A stretch of DNA of 32,667 nucleotides from Streptomyces sp. SM1 (GTDB lineage: Bacteria; Actinomycetota; Actinomycetes; Streptomycetales; Streptomycetaceae). The stretch covers positions 1-32,667 of the forward strand of contig NZ_NEUB01000822.1 in assembly GCF_002910825.1 (NCBI RefSeq). The letters run 5' to 3'. A program made the position numbers and the translations under genes. The notes beneath the pieces are model-generated. The model worked only from the letters and a program-made list of their open reading frames with translations. It was not told the DNA's origin and ran no database searches. The number at the start of each line of letters is the position of its first letter. The first letter of the stretch is position 1. Of the stretch, positions 1 through 7,679 are shown in pieces.

Positions 1-30
1 CCTCGCGTGTTGCTGGCGGAAAATGAGCTC

Positions 31-72
31 TTGCCCCCGCGTCGTCCGCATGATGACAATGCGCATGACAAT
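31..72 (+). promoter_or_regulatory. Possible promoter of the secreted protease gene
   Basis: TTGCCC at 31-36 and GACAAT at 55-60 are separated by 18 bases, a weak match to a sigma-70-type promoter. The octamer ATGACAAT occurs twice (53-60 and 65-72), so the second copy could be an alternative -10 or part of a regulator site. This is pattern matching only, with no start-site data. Confidence 0.3.
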
Positions 73-81
73 CCTGTGGGT

Positions 82-100
82 GGCCGGGGGATCCCCGGCC
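82..100. promoter_or_regulatory. Perfect hairpin in the 5' leader of the protease gene
   Basis: GGCCGGGG at 82-89 and CCCCGGCC at 93-100 are perfect inverted repeats around a 3-base loop. The element lies between the presumed promoter and the GAGGGG ribosome binding site (about 114-119) of the protease. It could stabilise the leader, attenuate transcription or be an operator; the sequence does not decide between these. Confidence 0.4.
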
Positions 101-126
101 GCCCGACGCCGCAAGAGGGGACCCCC

Positions 127-1062
127 ATGAGAAAGCCTCTCGTCGTCGCGCTCTGTGCCCTGGCACTCGCCGGGGCGGGCGCGACCCCCGCGGTCGCCGC
201 CGCGCCTTCCCTCACGGGCGCGGACACGACCTCGGGCGCGGTCCCGACCACGTCGTTGACGGACGTCGTCAACGACACGGTCGGGACCGCGGTGGACACC
301 CTGTCCGCACTCACGGCGCCGAAAGCCGGCGCCGTGAACTTCGCCGGTACCGTCTCGCTCAGCAACTGCTCCGGCTCCGTCATCCGCATGCCCGACTCGG
401 CGGCCGACGACCCGGCGCTGGTGCTCACCAACGGCCACTGCCTGGAGAGCGGGTTCCCCGCGCCCGGCCAGGTCCTCGTCGACCGGGCGTCCAGCCGCAG
501 CTTCGGACTGCTGAACTCCTCCGGCTCCCGGGTCGCCACCCTGCGCGCCGACCGGCTCCTCTACGGGACCATGACCGACACGGACGCCGCGATCTACCGG
601 CTCGGCACCACGTACGCGCAGATCAAGAGCTCGTACGGCATCGACCCGCTGACCCTGAGCGACACCCGCCCGGCGGCCGGTACGGCCATCAGCGTGGTCT
701 CCGGCTACTGGAAGCGGATCTACAACTGCTCCGTAGACGGCTTCGCGTACCGCATGAAGGAGGGTGACTGGACCTGGAAGGACTCGGTCCGTTACACCTC
801 CGCCTGCAACACCATCGGCGGCACCTCCGGCTCACCGGTCGTCGACAGCGCCACCGGCCAGGTGGTCGCCGTCAACAACACCGGCAACGAGGACGGCGAG
901 CGCTGCACGGTCAACAACCCGTGCGAGGTCGACGAGAACGGGCAGGTCACGGTCCGCCAGGGCATCAACTACGCCCAGCAGACGTACCTGTTCCCGGCCT
1001 GCTTCGGCGTGGACAACAGGCTCGAGCTGAGTGCGAGCGGCTGCGCGGTGCCCAAGCCGTAG
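127..1062 (+). CDS. Secreted trypsin-like serine protease
   Basis: The 311-aa product begins with a Sec signal peptide: MRK, a hydrophobic stretch, and an AVAAA-type cleavage region near residues 20-26. The mature part is a chymotrypsin/trypsin-fold (S1-like) endopeptidase. The catalytic His is in TNGHCLE, the Asp is probably that of DTDAAIYRL, and the nucleophile is in GGTSGSPVVDS. Several cysteines suggest disulfide bonds and an extracellular location. ATG 127 is preferred over upstream in-frame starts because it follows GAGGGG at ideal spacing and begins the signal peptide. Its stop lies only 18 bases from the stop of the convergent deacylase gene, with no clear terminator between. The fold and secretion are well supported; the substrate is unknown. 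Confidence 0.9.
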   Translation: MRKPLVVALCALALAGAGATPAVAAAPSLTGADTTSGAVPTTSLTDVVNDTVGTAVDTLSALTAPKAGAVNFAGTVSLSNCSGSVIRMPDSAADDPALVLTNGHCLESGFPAPGQVLVDRASSRSFGLLNSSGSRVATLRADRLLYGTMTDTDAAIYRLGTTYAQIKSSYGIDPLTLSDTRPAAGTAISVVSGYWKRIYNCSVDGFAYRMKEGDWTWKDSVRYTSACNTIGGTSGSPVVDSATGQVVAVNNTGNEDGERCTVNNPCEVDENGQVTVRQGINYAQQTYLFPACFGVDNRLELSASGCAVPKP

Positions 1063-1080
1063 ACGGCGTGGGGCGGGCGG

Positions 1081-2691
1081 TCAGCGGGGAGTTCCGCGGA
1101 CCGCCCGGCCCGCCAGCACGTCCGTGCGCCGCCCGTCCTCGATCACGAACCGCCCGTCGACCAGGACGTGCGGGATGCCCGTCGGCAGCGTCCGGGGTTC
1201 GGCGAAGGTCGACCCCGCGGCCACCGACCCCGGGTCGAAGAGCACCAGGTCCGCCCGGTACCCCTCACGGATCAGCCCCCGGTCCGGCAGCCGCAGCCGC
1301 GCCGCCGGGCGCGCGGTCAGACGCGCCACGCACTCCTCCAGCGACAGCACCCCCAACTCCCGCACGTAGTGCCCGAGATAGTGCGGGAACGTTCCGTACG
1401 CGCGCGGGTGCGGCTTGGCGCCCTGGAGGATGCCGTCCGAGCCGCCGGTGTGCACCCGGTGCCGCATGATCGTCCGGACGTTCTCCTCGTGCCCGACGTG
1501 CTGGAGGATCGTCGGGGCGAGCCGGTCCTTCAGCAGCAGCTCCCGGGCCACCGCCCAGGGGGACTCGCCGCGCTCCCGCGCCGACTCCAGGACCGTACGG
1601 CCCACGTACTCGCCCAGCGCCGGATCGCCGACGCCGGAGATCTCGATGGTCTCCCACTCCATGGGCACCCCGTGGCAGCCGTCCGAGCCGGTGACCTCCA
1701 GATGGTGCCGTATCCGCTCGGCGGTCCCCTCGTCGGCGAGCCGCCGCAGCGTCTCCTCGGGGCCGCCCTCGCTCGCCCAGCTCGGCAGCAGCGCCGCGAG
1801 CGTGGTGCAGCCGGGGGGGTAGGGGTAGGTGTCGAGGCTGATGTCGGCGCCCGCGTCCAGGGCCTCGTCCAGGAGCGCCAGCAGTTCGGGCGCGCGCCCC
1901 TTGTTCACCCCGAAGTTCATGGTCGCGTGCGCGAGATGCAGTGGGCAGTCCGCCTCCCGGGCCAGCGCCACCATCTCCGCGTACGCCTCCAGCGCGCCGG
2001 CGCCGTAGGAGCGGTGATGGGGGCAGTAGTAGCCGCCGTACGACGCCACCACCCGGCACAGCTCCGTCAGTTCGGCACCCTTGGCGTACATGCCGGGTGT
2101 GTAGGTCAGCCCCGAGGACATGCCGACCGCGCCCTGTTCCATGCCCTCGGCGACCAACTGCCGCATCCGGTCCAGCTCTTCGGGCGTGGCCTCGCGGTCC
2201 TCCCAGCCGACGGCGAGCGCGCGGACGGTGCCCTGCGGGATCAGGTACGCGGCGTTGACCGCGATGCCCCGGTCCAGCCGGTCCAGGTACTCGCCGACCG
2301 ACCGCCAGTCGAAGTCGATGTCGTCGCCCGGGCCGTTCCAGCCGGCGACCGCCCGGCGGACCTCGCCGAGTGTGCGGTCGTCGACCGGGGCGTACGACAG
2401 CCCGTCCTGGCCCAGGACTTCGAGGGTGACGCCCTGCACCGCCTTGGCGCTGTGGTCGGGGTCGCGCAGCAGCGCCAGATCGCTGTGGGCGTGCATGTCG
2501 ATGAAACCGGGCGCCAGCACCAGCCCCTCGGCGTCCAGTTCGCGGCGGGCCTTCGGGCGCTGACAGCCCGCGTCCGCCGCCTCCTTCACGATGGTGACGA
2601 TGCGGCCGCCGTCCACGACCACGTCCGCGCGGTACGAGTAGTCGCCGGAGCCGTCCACGACGTCCGCGTCCCGGATGACGAGCTCTTCCAT
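1081..2691 (-). CDS. D-aminoacylase-family amidohydrolase, probably an N-acetylated sugar-acid or D-amino-acid deacetylase
   Basis: This 536-aa metal-dependent amidohydrolase resembles N-acyl-D-amino-acid deacylases. Near residue 65 is the metal-binding motif GFIDMHAHSDL, and the family blocks GMSSGLTYTPGMYAK and YYCPHHRSYG follow. The C-terminus (HVLVDGRFVIEDG) is the usual beta-sandwich end. The enzyme hydrolyses N-acyl groups from D-configured amino compounds in the cytoplasm. ATG 2691 is chosen because a GGAGG sits just upstream, overlapping the TAG of the preceding gene; the open frame continues upstream but only as a shadow of that gene. It is co-transcribed with the PLP enzyme (11-base gap) and divergent from a KDG kinase-like gene. 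That context favours N-acetyl-D-glucosaminate as substrate, which is inference; a plain D-aminoacylase remains possible. Confidence 0.85.
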   Translation of the reverse strand: MEELVIRDADVVDGSGDYSYRADVVVDGGRIVTIVKEAADAGCQRPKARRELDAEGLVLAPGFIDMHAHSDLALLRDPDHSAKAVQGVTLEVLGQDGLSYAPVDDRTLGEVRRAVAGWNGPGDDIDFDWRSVGEYLDRLDRGIAVNAAYLIPQGTVRALAVGWEDREATPEELDRMRQLVAEGMEQGAVGMSSGLTYTPGMYAKGAELTELCRVVASYGGYYCPHHRSYGAGALEAYAEMVALAREADCPLHLAHATMNFGVNKGRAPELLALLDEALDAGADISLDTYPYPPGCTTLAALLPSWASEGGPEETLRRLADEGTAERIRHHLEVTGSDGCHGVPMEWETIEISGVGDPALGEYVGRTVLESARERGESPWAVARELLLKDRLAPTILQHVGHEENVRTIMRHRVHTGGSDGILQGAKPHPRAYGTFPHYLGHYVRELGVLSLEECVARLTARPAARLRLPDRGLIREGYRADLVLFDPGSVAAGSTFAEPRTLPTGIPHVLVDGRFVIEDGRRTDVLAGRAVRGTPR

Positions 2692-2702
2692 GCGCCGGCC
2701 TC

Positions 2703-3968
2703 CTAGAAGAACGTACGGATGTAGTCGACCACCGTGCCGTCCGCCTCCGCCACGGGGATGAGCACCCACTTGTCGAACGACGTGCACGGGTGGGACAACC
2801 CGAGTCCCACCCAGTCTCCCACCTCCAGGCCGGTGTCCCCGGTGGTGCGCAGCCACGCGTGCTGGTCGGACAGTCCCGTCACCGAGATCCCCTCGGCCGG
2901 GCGCTCGACGCCGCGGCGGCGCACCACCTGGGCGAACGGCAGATCGAGGTCGTAGGCCGCGTCCCGCTTGCCCGCGTTCGTGAACGCCTGCTCGGGGGAG
3001 GGGCGCGACACCACCTGCGTCCACAGCCGGAACGCCGGTTCCAGCGCGCCTTCCTCCGGGACCCGGTTGAAGGGCGTCAGCTTGCGGTAGTGGCCGTCGT
3101 CGTGCGAGACGTATGCGCCCGAGCGCAGCAATTTCAGCACGGGCAGCGAGAGTTCCGGGACCTCGGCGAAGACGTCCGCCACCGCGTCGAACCAGGCGCT
3201 GCCGCCCGCGCTCACCACGATCTCGTCGAGCCCCGCGAACCGCCCCGCCCCGTCGAAGTCCGCGGCGAGCGACACCAGCCGCCGCAGCCACGCGCGCACC
3301 CGCTCCGGATCCGCCTGCGGCACCTCGCCCTCGTATCCGGCGACCCCGGCCAGCCGCAGCGACTGCGCCCCGGCCACGGCGTCGGCGACGGCAGCGCACT
3401 CCGCCTCCGTCCGCACACCGGTGCGCGCCCCCTCGCCGGCGGCGAGCTCGACGACGACGTCCACGGGGCGGGAAGCCCCGGCGAGCGCCGCGTCCATCAG
3501 TTCGACCCCGCGTACGGAGTCGACGTAGCAGAGGAAGCGGAATCCGGGGTCGGCGTCCAGCTCGGCGGCGATCCACCGCAGGGCCGCCGCGTCCACCAGC
3601 TCGTTGGCGAGGAACACCCGCTGGACCCCGTACGCCCGCGCCACCCGCACCTGATGCGGCACGGCCAGGGTGATGCCCCATGCCCCGTGCTCGATCTGGC
3701 GGTGGAAGAGCTGCGGGGCCATGGACGTCTTGCCGTGCGGGGCGAAGGCGAGCCCGTGCCGGGCCGCGTACGTCTCCATCAGCCTCAGGTTGTGCTCCAG
3801 TCGCTCGGCGGAGAGCGCGAGCACGGGGGTGGTGAAGCCGCCGGTGAAGAGGTTGCGCCGCTGGGCGGCCAGTTCGCCGACGGTCAGCCCCCCGGCGTCC
3901 GGCGGGAGGCCCTTGAAACGGTGGTCCACCCGTTCCTCGGTGAGGTGGGCGAGAGCGTCGAGGACCAT
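2703..3968 (-). CDS. PLP-dependent D-threonine aldolase/D-serine dehydratase-fold enzyme (amino acid deaminase)
   Basis: The 421-aa product has an alanine-racemase-type N-terminal barrel and a D-serine-dehydratase-like C-terminal domain. The PLP lysine is in PHGKTSMAP near residue 80. The C-terminal His and Cys that bind metal in this family are seen in SDQHAWL and SHPCTSFDKW. Relatives eliminate ammonia from, or cleave, D-hydroxy-amino acids; D-glucosaminate dehydratase activity, giving 2-keto-3-deoxygluconate, would fit the neighbouring deacetylase and kinase. ATG 3968 has an AGGGAGG-like site upstream and the family-like start MVLDALAHL; extending to 4250 would cross the divergent promoter. 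It is first gene of the minus-strand operon. Family confidence is high; the reaction is inferred from context. Confidence 0.85.
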   Translation of the reverse strand: MVLDALAHLTEERVDHRFKGLPPDAGGLTVGELAAQRRNLFTGGFTTPVLALSAERLEHNLRLMETYAARHGLAFAPHGKTSMAPQLFHRQIEHGAWGITLAVPHQVRVARAYGVQRVFLANELVDAAALRWIAAELDADPGFRFLCYVDSVRGVELMDAALAGASRPVDVVVELAAGEGARTGVRTEAECAAVADAVAGAQSLRLAGVAGYEGEVPQADPERVRAWLRRLVSLAADFDGAGRFAGLDEIVVSAGGSAWFDAVADVFAEVPELSLPVLKLLRSGAYVSHDDGHYRKLTPFNRVPEEGALEPAFRLWTQVVSRPSPEQAFTNAGKRDAAYDLDLPFAQVVRRRGVERPAEGISVTGLSDQHAWLRTTGDTGLEVGDWVGLGLSHPCTSFDKWVLIPVAEADGTVVDYIRTFF

Positions 3969-3985
3969 CAGAGCCTCCCTGTTCA

Positions 3986-4017
3986 GTTGCGTTGCATAGG
4001 GTGCAACACGCGTTGCG
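3986..4017. promoter_or_regulatory. Putative IclR operator in the divergent promoter
   Basis: GTTGCA (3991-3996), five bases, then TGCAAC (4002-4007) form a perfect inverted repeat. Extra GTTGCG half-sites lie at 3986-3991 and 4012-4017. The block sits 18-50 bases upstream of the ATG of the PLP-enzyme gene and overlaps the -35 of the likely kinase promoter. This is the expected place for the local IclR repressor to control both arms. Confidence 0.55.
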
Positions 4018-4042
4018 TATATCGCTGACCGCTGTCTAACAT
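4013..4042 (+). promoter_or_regulatory. Possible promoter of the kinase-iclR-gntP operon
   Basis: TTGCGT at 4013-4018 and TAACAT at 4037-4042 are 18 bases apart, a fair sigma-70-type match pointing at the kinase GTG at 4105. The -35 overlaps the outer half-site of the putative IclR operator, which fits repression. There is no experimental start site. Confidence 0.4.
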
Positions 4043-4104
4043 CTCGGCCACGCGGGGTCAACGGACACCGCTTCACCCCGCACCGGACGAGGAGCCCCGC
4101 CATC

Positions 4105-5379
4105 GTGACCGTCACCGGACCCCGCAACGGCCCCGACGTCGTGGACGTCGTCGCGCTCGGCGAGTCCATGGTGACCTTCCTGCCCTCCCGGCCGGGCCGC
4201 CTCGCCGACGTCCCGTCCTTCGAGCGGGGCATCGGCGGCGCGGAGTCCAACGTGGCGTGCGTGCTCGCGGCCGCGGGACACTCCGCGCGGTGGATCAGCA
4301 GGGTCGGCGCCGACGGCTTCGGCGACCACCTCCTCGAGACGATCGGCGGATACGGGGTCGACGTGTCCCACGTCCGCCGCGACCCGGACCGGCCGACCGG
4401 CGTCTACTTCCGCACGGCGGGGGACCGCTCGACCGACGCCCACGAGGTGGCGTACTACCGGTCGGGCTCGGCGGCGTCGGCGATGTCGCCGGCCGGCGTG
4501 GACCCGGACGCCGTACGCGCCGGACGCGTCCTGCACCTGTCCGGCATCACACCGGCGCTCTCCGCCGGCTGCCTGGCCCTGATCCGCGAGCTGACCGCCC
4601 CCCGCCCCGCCCGCCCCATGATCTCCTTCGACGTCAACCACCGCCCCGGCCTGTGGAGCGACGGCCGCGGCCCGGAGATCCTGCTGGAACTGGCGCGCGG
4701 GGCGGACCTCGTCTTCATCGGAGAGGACGAGGCGGAGGAGGCCTGGGGCATCACAGGCGGCCCCACCCGCATCCGAGCTGCTCTGCCCGAGCCGGAGATG
4801 CTGGTGGTCAAGCAGGGATCGCGGGGAGCCGTCGCATTCCACGATCCCGCGGGCGAGGCCGGCATCCCCTCCGCGGACGGCCGAACCCGTCTCCCCGGGG
4901 GCGGTCGCCCCTCCCCCGGAGGGGGGACCCCCAGGGCGCCGGGGGTTCCTCCGCTCATGGGGAGGGCGGGCGATGGGGGCACCTCCCGCTCATGGGGGTC
5001 CCCCCGCTCGAGCGCAGCCGAGAGTGGGGGAGGCATCCCGCAAGCGCCGGGCCGCGCACCATCTCCCCGCCCGGCCGCCACCGAGCCGGCCCTCGACGTC
5101 GACGTCGTCGCGACGACCGGCGCCGGCGACGCCTTCGCCGCGGGCTTCCTCTCGGCAACCCTCCGCGACCTCCCCCTCCGGGACCGGCTCAGACACGGCC
5201 ACCTCATGGCGGCAGCCACCCTCACCGCCCCCGGCGACCTCGCCCCACCCCCCGCCCGCGCCCTCGCCGACCGCCTCGCCGCCCTCGACGACACCGCGTG
5301 GGGGAGACTGCGACTCGGCTCCGGCTGGACACGAGCCGAAGAACACCCGGGGCCCGAGAAGGAGGCACGCACCCCATGA
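4105..5379 (+). CDS. PfkB-family sugar kinase (2-keto-3-deoxygluconate kinase-like) with a repeat-derived insertion
   Basis: This is a cytoplasmic ATP-dependent sugar kinase. The N-terminus VVALGESMVTF and the GGAESNVACVLA block (about residues 37-48) are typical of KDG kinases. ISFDVNHRPGLW and the late signature ATTGAGDAFAAGFL, which carries the catalytic Asp, are also present. Normal KDG kinases are about 310-340 aa; this one is 424. The excess lies between VVKQGSRGAVAF and DVDVVATTGAGD, where about 83 residues replace an expected 15-20. That stretch is a Pro/Gly/Ser-rich translation of a GC-rich hairpin repeat. GTG 4105 follows an ACGAGGAG site. Its stop overlaps the iclR ATG (ATGA). Phosphorylation of KDG fits the two enzymes opposite; whether the enlarged protein is active is unknown. 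Confidence 0.85.
   Translation: MTVTGPRNGPDVVDVVALGESMVTFLPSRPGRLADVPSFERGIGGAESNVACVLAAAGHSARWISRVGADGFGDHLLETIGGYGVDVSHVRRDPDRPTGVYFRTAGDRSTDAHEVAYYRSGSAASAMSPAGVDPDAVRAGRVLHLSGITPALSAGCLALIRELTAPRPARPMISFDVNHRPGLWSDGRGPEILLELARGADLVFIGEDEAEEAWGITGGPTRIRAALPEPEMLVVKQGSRGAVAFHDPAGEAGIPSADGRTRLPGGGRPSPGGGTPRAPGVPPLMGRAGDGGTSRSWGSPRSSAAESGGGIPQAPGRAPSPRPAATEPALDVDVVATTGAGDAFAAGFLSATLRDLPLRDRLRHGHLMAAATLTAPGDLAPPPARALADRLAALDDTAWGRLRLGSGWTRAEEHPGPEKEARTP
4894..5033. repeat. Streptomyces-type GC-rich hairpin repeat inserted in frame in the kinase gene
   Basis: The segment has nested G/C-run inverted repeats. One is around 4904-4933 (CCCCTCCCCC / GGAGGGGGGA). Another is at 4999-5031, where TCCCCCCGCTCG pairs imperfectly with CGAGAGTGGGGGA around a short loop. 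The wording (GGGGGCACCTCCC, CCCCGCTCGAGCGCAGCCGAGAGTGGGGG in pieces) matches repeats I recall from Streptomyces intergenic regions. Here it lies inside a coding region without breaking the frame. Exact borders cannot be set without comparing an uninterrupted homologue. Confidence 0.65.
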
Positions 5380-6143
5380 GCCAGACCGTAGACCGCGCCC
5401 TGAGCATCCTCCCGCTGCTCGCGGAGGGCCCCGCCGACCTCGGCCAGGTCGCCGACCGCCTCGGCGTGCACAAGTCCACCGCCCTCCGCCTCCTGCGCAC
5501 CCTCCACGAACACGGCATGGTCTACCGCCAGGCCGACCAGCACTACCGTCTCGGCGCCCGCCTCTTCGCCCTCGCGCAGGAGGCGATGGAGAACCTCGAC
5601 GTCCGCGAGATCGCCCACCCCCACCTCGTACGCCTCAACGAGACCTGCGGACACACCGTCCACCTCGCCGTGCACGAGGAGAACGAGGTCCTCTACATCG
5701 ACAAGGTGGAGAGCCGCTACCCGGTCCGCATGTACTCGCGGATCGGCAAGCCCGTCGCGATCACCGTCGCGGCCGTCGCCAAACTCCTCCTCGCCGACCT
5801 GCCCGAGCACGAGCGCCGCGCCCTCGCGGAGAAGCTCGACTACCCCATGTACACGCCCCGTTCGACACCCCACGCCGCCGCGTTCCTCCAGGAACTGGCC
5901 AAGGTGCGCGAACAGGGCTGGGCCACCGACCTGGGTGGCCACGAGGAGTCCATCAACTGCGTCGCCGCGCCGATCCGCGGCGCCGACGGGAAGGTGGTCG
6001 CCGCGATGTCGGTCTCCGCGCCGAACGTCGTCGTCACCGCCGACGAACTCCTCACCCTGCTCCCGCTGGTGCGCCGTACGGCGGACGCCGTCAGCGGCGA
6101 GTACTCCGGCAGAACACCGGCCGCTCCGGCAGAACCCCAGTAG
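5376..6143 (+). CDS. IclR-family transcriptional regulator
   Basis: The 255-aa product has the two-domain IclR layout. An N-terminal winged helix (LGQVADRLGVHKSTALRLL, about residues 22-40) binds DNA. A C-terminal GAF-like effector domain contains VLYIDKVES, RIGKPVAITVAAVAKLLLA and GGHEESINCVAAPIRG, blocks typical of this family. ATG 5376 overlaps the kinase stop as ATGA and has GAAGGAGG 8-10 bases upstream, so translation is coupled. It probably senses a pathway intermediate such as KDG or the acylamino acid and acts at the palindrome near 3991-4007, controlling both arms. The effector is inferred; the family assignment is firm. Confidence 0.92.
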   Translation: MSQTVDRALSILPLLAEGPADLGQVADRLGVHKSTALRLLRTLHEHGMVYRQADQHYRLGARLFALAQEAMENLDVREIAHPHLVRLNETCGHTVHLAVHEENEVLYIDKVESRYPVRMYSRIGKPVAITVAAVAKLLLADLPEHERRALAEKLDYPMYTPRSTPHAAAFLQELAKVREQGWATDLGGHEESINCVAAPIRGADGKVVAAMSVSAPNVVVTADELLTLLPLVRRTADAVSGEYSGRTPAAPAEPQ

Positions 6144-6155
6144 GGACAGTCCCGT

Positions 6156-6723
6156 ATGACCGAGAAGACCGCGCTCACCCGCTTTCGTGGCGCTCACCCT
6201 CGCCCTGTTCCTCGCCTACTACCTGCTGGGCATCCGGCGCGGCTGGTCGCGCAAGTCCCTGGAGACCGTCTCGGCGTCCTCGCTGAAGCCGGTCGGCAAC
6301 ATCCTGCTGGTGGTCGGCGCGGGCGGCGTCTTCGGCGCGGTCCTCAAGGGCAGCGGGGTCGCCCAGGCGCTGTCCGACACCTTCAACGACGTCGGCCTCC
6401 CGGTGATCGTCCTGTCCTACCTGATCTCGGTGGTGCTGCGGGTCGCACAGGGCTCGGCGACGGTGGCGATCGTCACGACGGCGGGCATCGTGGCCCCGCT
6501 ACTGGCCGAGGGCGATCACTCGCAGGCGTTCGTGGCGCTGGTCATCATGGCCATCTCGGCGGGCTCGATCTTCGCCTCGCACGTCAACGACGGCGGCTTC
6601 TGGATGGTCGCCAAGTACTTCGGCATCAGCGAGCGGGACACGCTCAGGACGTGGACGGTGCTGGAGAGCGTGCTGTCCGTGGCCGGATTCGTGGTCGCCG
6701 CGGCGCTCAGCCTCGTCGTGTGA
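6156..6723 (+). pseudogene. GntP-family gluconate/sugar-acid permease, internally deleted and frameshifted
   Basis: A normal start survives (ATG 6156, MTEKTALT). After about eight codons the frame jumps into the C-terminal third of a GntP-type permease, readable in another frame from about 6181 to 6723. That part keeps FVALTLALFLAYYLLGIRRG, VVGAGGVFGAVLKGSG, LRVAQGSATVAIVTTAG and ASHVNDGGFWMVAKYFG, typical of family C-termini. Intact members are about 440-460 aa with 12 or more helices; roughly 180 aa remain. A GTG at 6187 could start the fragment, but there is no good ribosome site and half the transporter is missing. It follows iclR by 12 bases, so it was the uptake gene of this operon. Confidence 0.85.
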
Positions 6724-6807
6724 GCCGTGACGCCCGTGTAGGCGTCTGATAACGAAGTGGGGGGCCGGCTGTGTCCGGCACAGGTTTGTCGACCATACTC
6801 CTGCGGT

Positions 6808-7539
6808 GTGGAGCAGCGTATAGGTTCGAGCAGCCAGCCCCTGGAAGGCGCCGGGTTCGACCCGGCATTCATCCCCGGGCTCACCTCGCCCGCGACCGGC
6901 CGGGAGGAGGACGCGAAGGCGAAGGCGGACGATCCGGCGGACGACACGGCAGCCGAGGCCGCCGACGACTCCGGAGCCCCGGAGCCCGCCGAGGGGCCCA
7001 CGGATGATTCCGCGGACTCCGAGGCCGCAGAAGCCGCCGAGGTCCGCGAGGACGCCGGGGAGAACCCCGAACCCGCTCCCGACGGCCCCGTCTTCGAGGC
7101 GTCCGACCGCCGCGCCAGGATCATCGCGGACCACAGCGGTGTCCGGCTGCGCCTGGACGACCAGGAGTGCGAGTTCCGCTGGGACGAGATCGGCGCGGTG
7201 GAGACGGAGACCGCCCGCTTCGGCAAGCGGTTCACGGTCACCGTCCACACCCCCGACCGCCGTTGGTACCCCCTCGAGATCGAGGCCGACTCCCGCGGCC
7301 GCTTCACCGAGTGGGACACCGGACTGGACGCGGTCCTGGACGCGTACTTCGACGAGGAGGCCGGCGAGGACGCCGATCCCGGCGAGGACGCCGATCCCGG
7401 CGAGCCCGCCGAACTCACGGAGAACGCCGAGAACGCCGAGGCCGCCGAGGACACGGAGAACGCCCGGAGCGACGCCGCCGACGACGATGCCGAGCCCGAG
7501 CCCGAGCCCGAGGCCGGCGCCGGGAGGAAGAAGTCCTGA
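6808..7539 (+). CDS. Conserved acidic hypothetical protein
   Basis: I do not recognise a named family. The 243-aa product has three parts: a short N-terminus (EQRIGSSSQPLEGAGFDPAF), an Ala/Glu/Asp/Pro-rich disordered stretch (about residues 30-95), and a compact domain (about 97-185). The compact domain contains RARIIADHSGVRLRLDD, FRWDEIGAVETET, FGKRFTVTVHTPDRRWYPLEI and FTEWDTGLDAVLDAYF, a small beta-rich fold that looks PH-like. A second acidic tail includes an in-tandem GEDADP repeat. GTG 6808 is preferred over 6757, because a -10-like CATACT lies just upstream (about 6794-6799), suggesting a leaderless or nearly leaderless transcript. It probably is cytoplasmic, since no signal or membrane segment is seen. 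Confidence 0.75.
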   Translation: MEQRIGSSSQPLEGAGFDPAFIPGLTSPATGREEDAKAKADDPADDTAAEAADDSGAPEPAEGPTDDSADSEAAEAAEVREDAGENPEPAPDGPVFEASDRRARIIADHSGVRLRLDDQECEFRWDEIGAVETETARFGKRFTVTVHTPDRRWYPLEIEADSRGRFTEWDTGLDAVLDAYFDEEAGEDADPGEDADPGEPAELTENAENAEAAEDTENARSDAADDDAEPEPEPEAGAGRKKS

Positions 7540-7542
7540 GCG

Positions 7543-7563
7543 CCGCCGGGCCCTGTCCGGCGG
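7543..7563 (+). terminator. Possible terminator hairpin after the acidic hypothetical gene
   Basis: CCGCCGG (7543-7549) and CCGGCGG (7557-7563) are a 7-bp perfect stem with a 7-base loop, starting 4 bases after the stop codon. There is no T run, as is common for actinobacterial terminators. Confidence 0.4.
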
Positions 7564-7614
7564 ATCGTGTGACCACCCGTCGCGTCGAGGGAACCGGGCA
7601 CGCACCACCGGCGA

Positions 7615-7679
7615 TCGCTCAGCCCGGGTGTAGCCGCCGTCGGCGGTCGCTCAGGCCCGGGTGTAGCCGCCGTCGGCGG
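7615..7679. repeat. Tandem duplication of a 32-33 bp unit
   Basis: The unit starting TCGCTCAG and ending GCCGTCGGCGG occurs at 7615-7646 and again, with one extra G, at 7647-7679. The unit is the end of the short-chain dehydrogenase remnant on the minus strand, including its stop codon. Confidence 0.8.

Noticed and set aside
2692-3681. Long minus-strand reading frame continuing upstream of the deacetylase
   Set aside because: It overlaps the PLP-enzyme gene in another frame and is Arg/Gly-rich; the ribosome site and domain start are at 2691.
3969-4250. Upstream extension of the PLP enzyme to 4250
   Set aside because: It would cross the divergent promoter and enter the kinase gene on the other strand.
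6847-6870. GCCGGGTTCGACCCGGC, resembling a tRNA T-arm
   Set aside because: It lies inside the acidic hypothetical gene and reads as AGFDPA; no acceptor, D-arm or anticodon arm fits around it.
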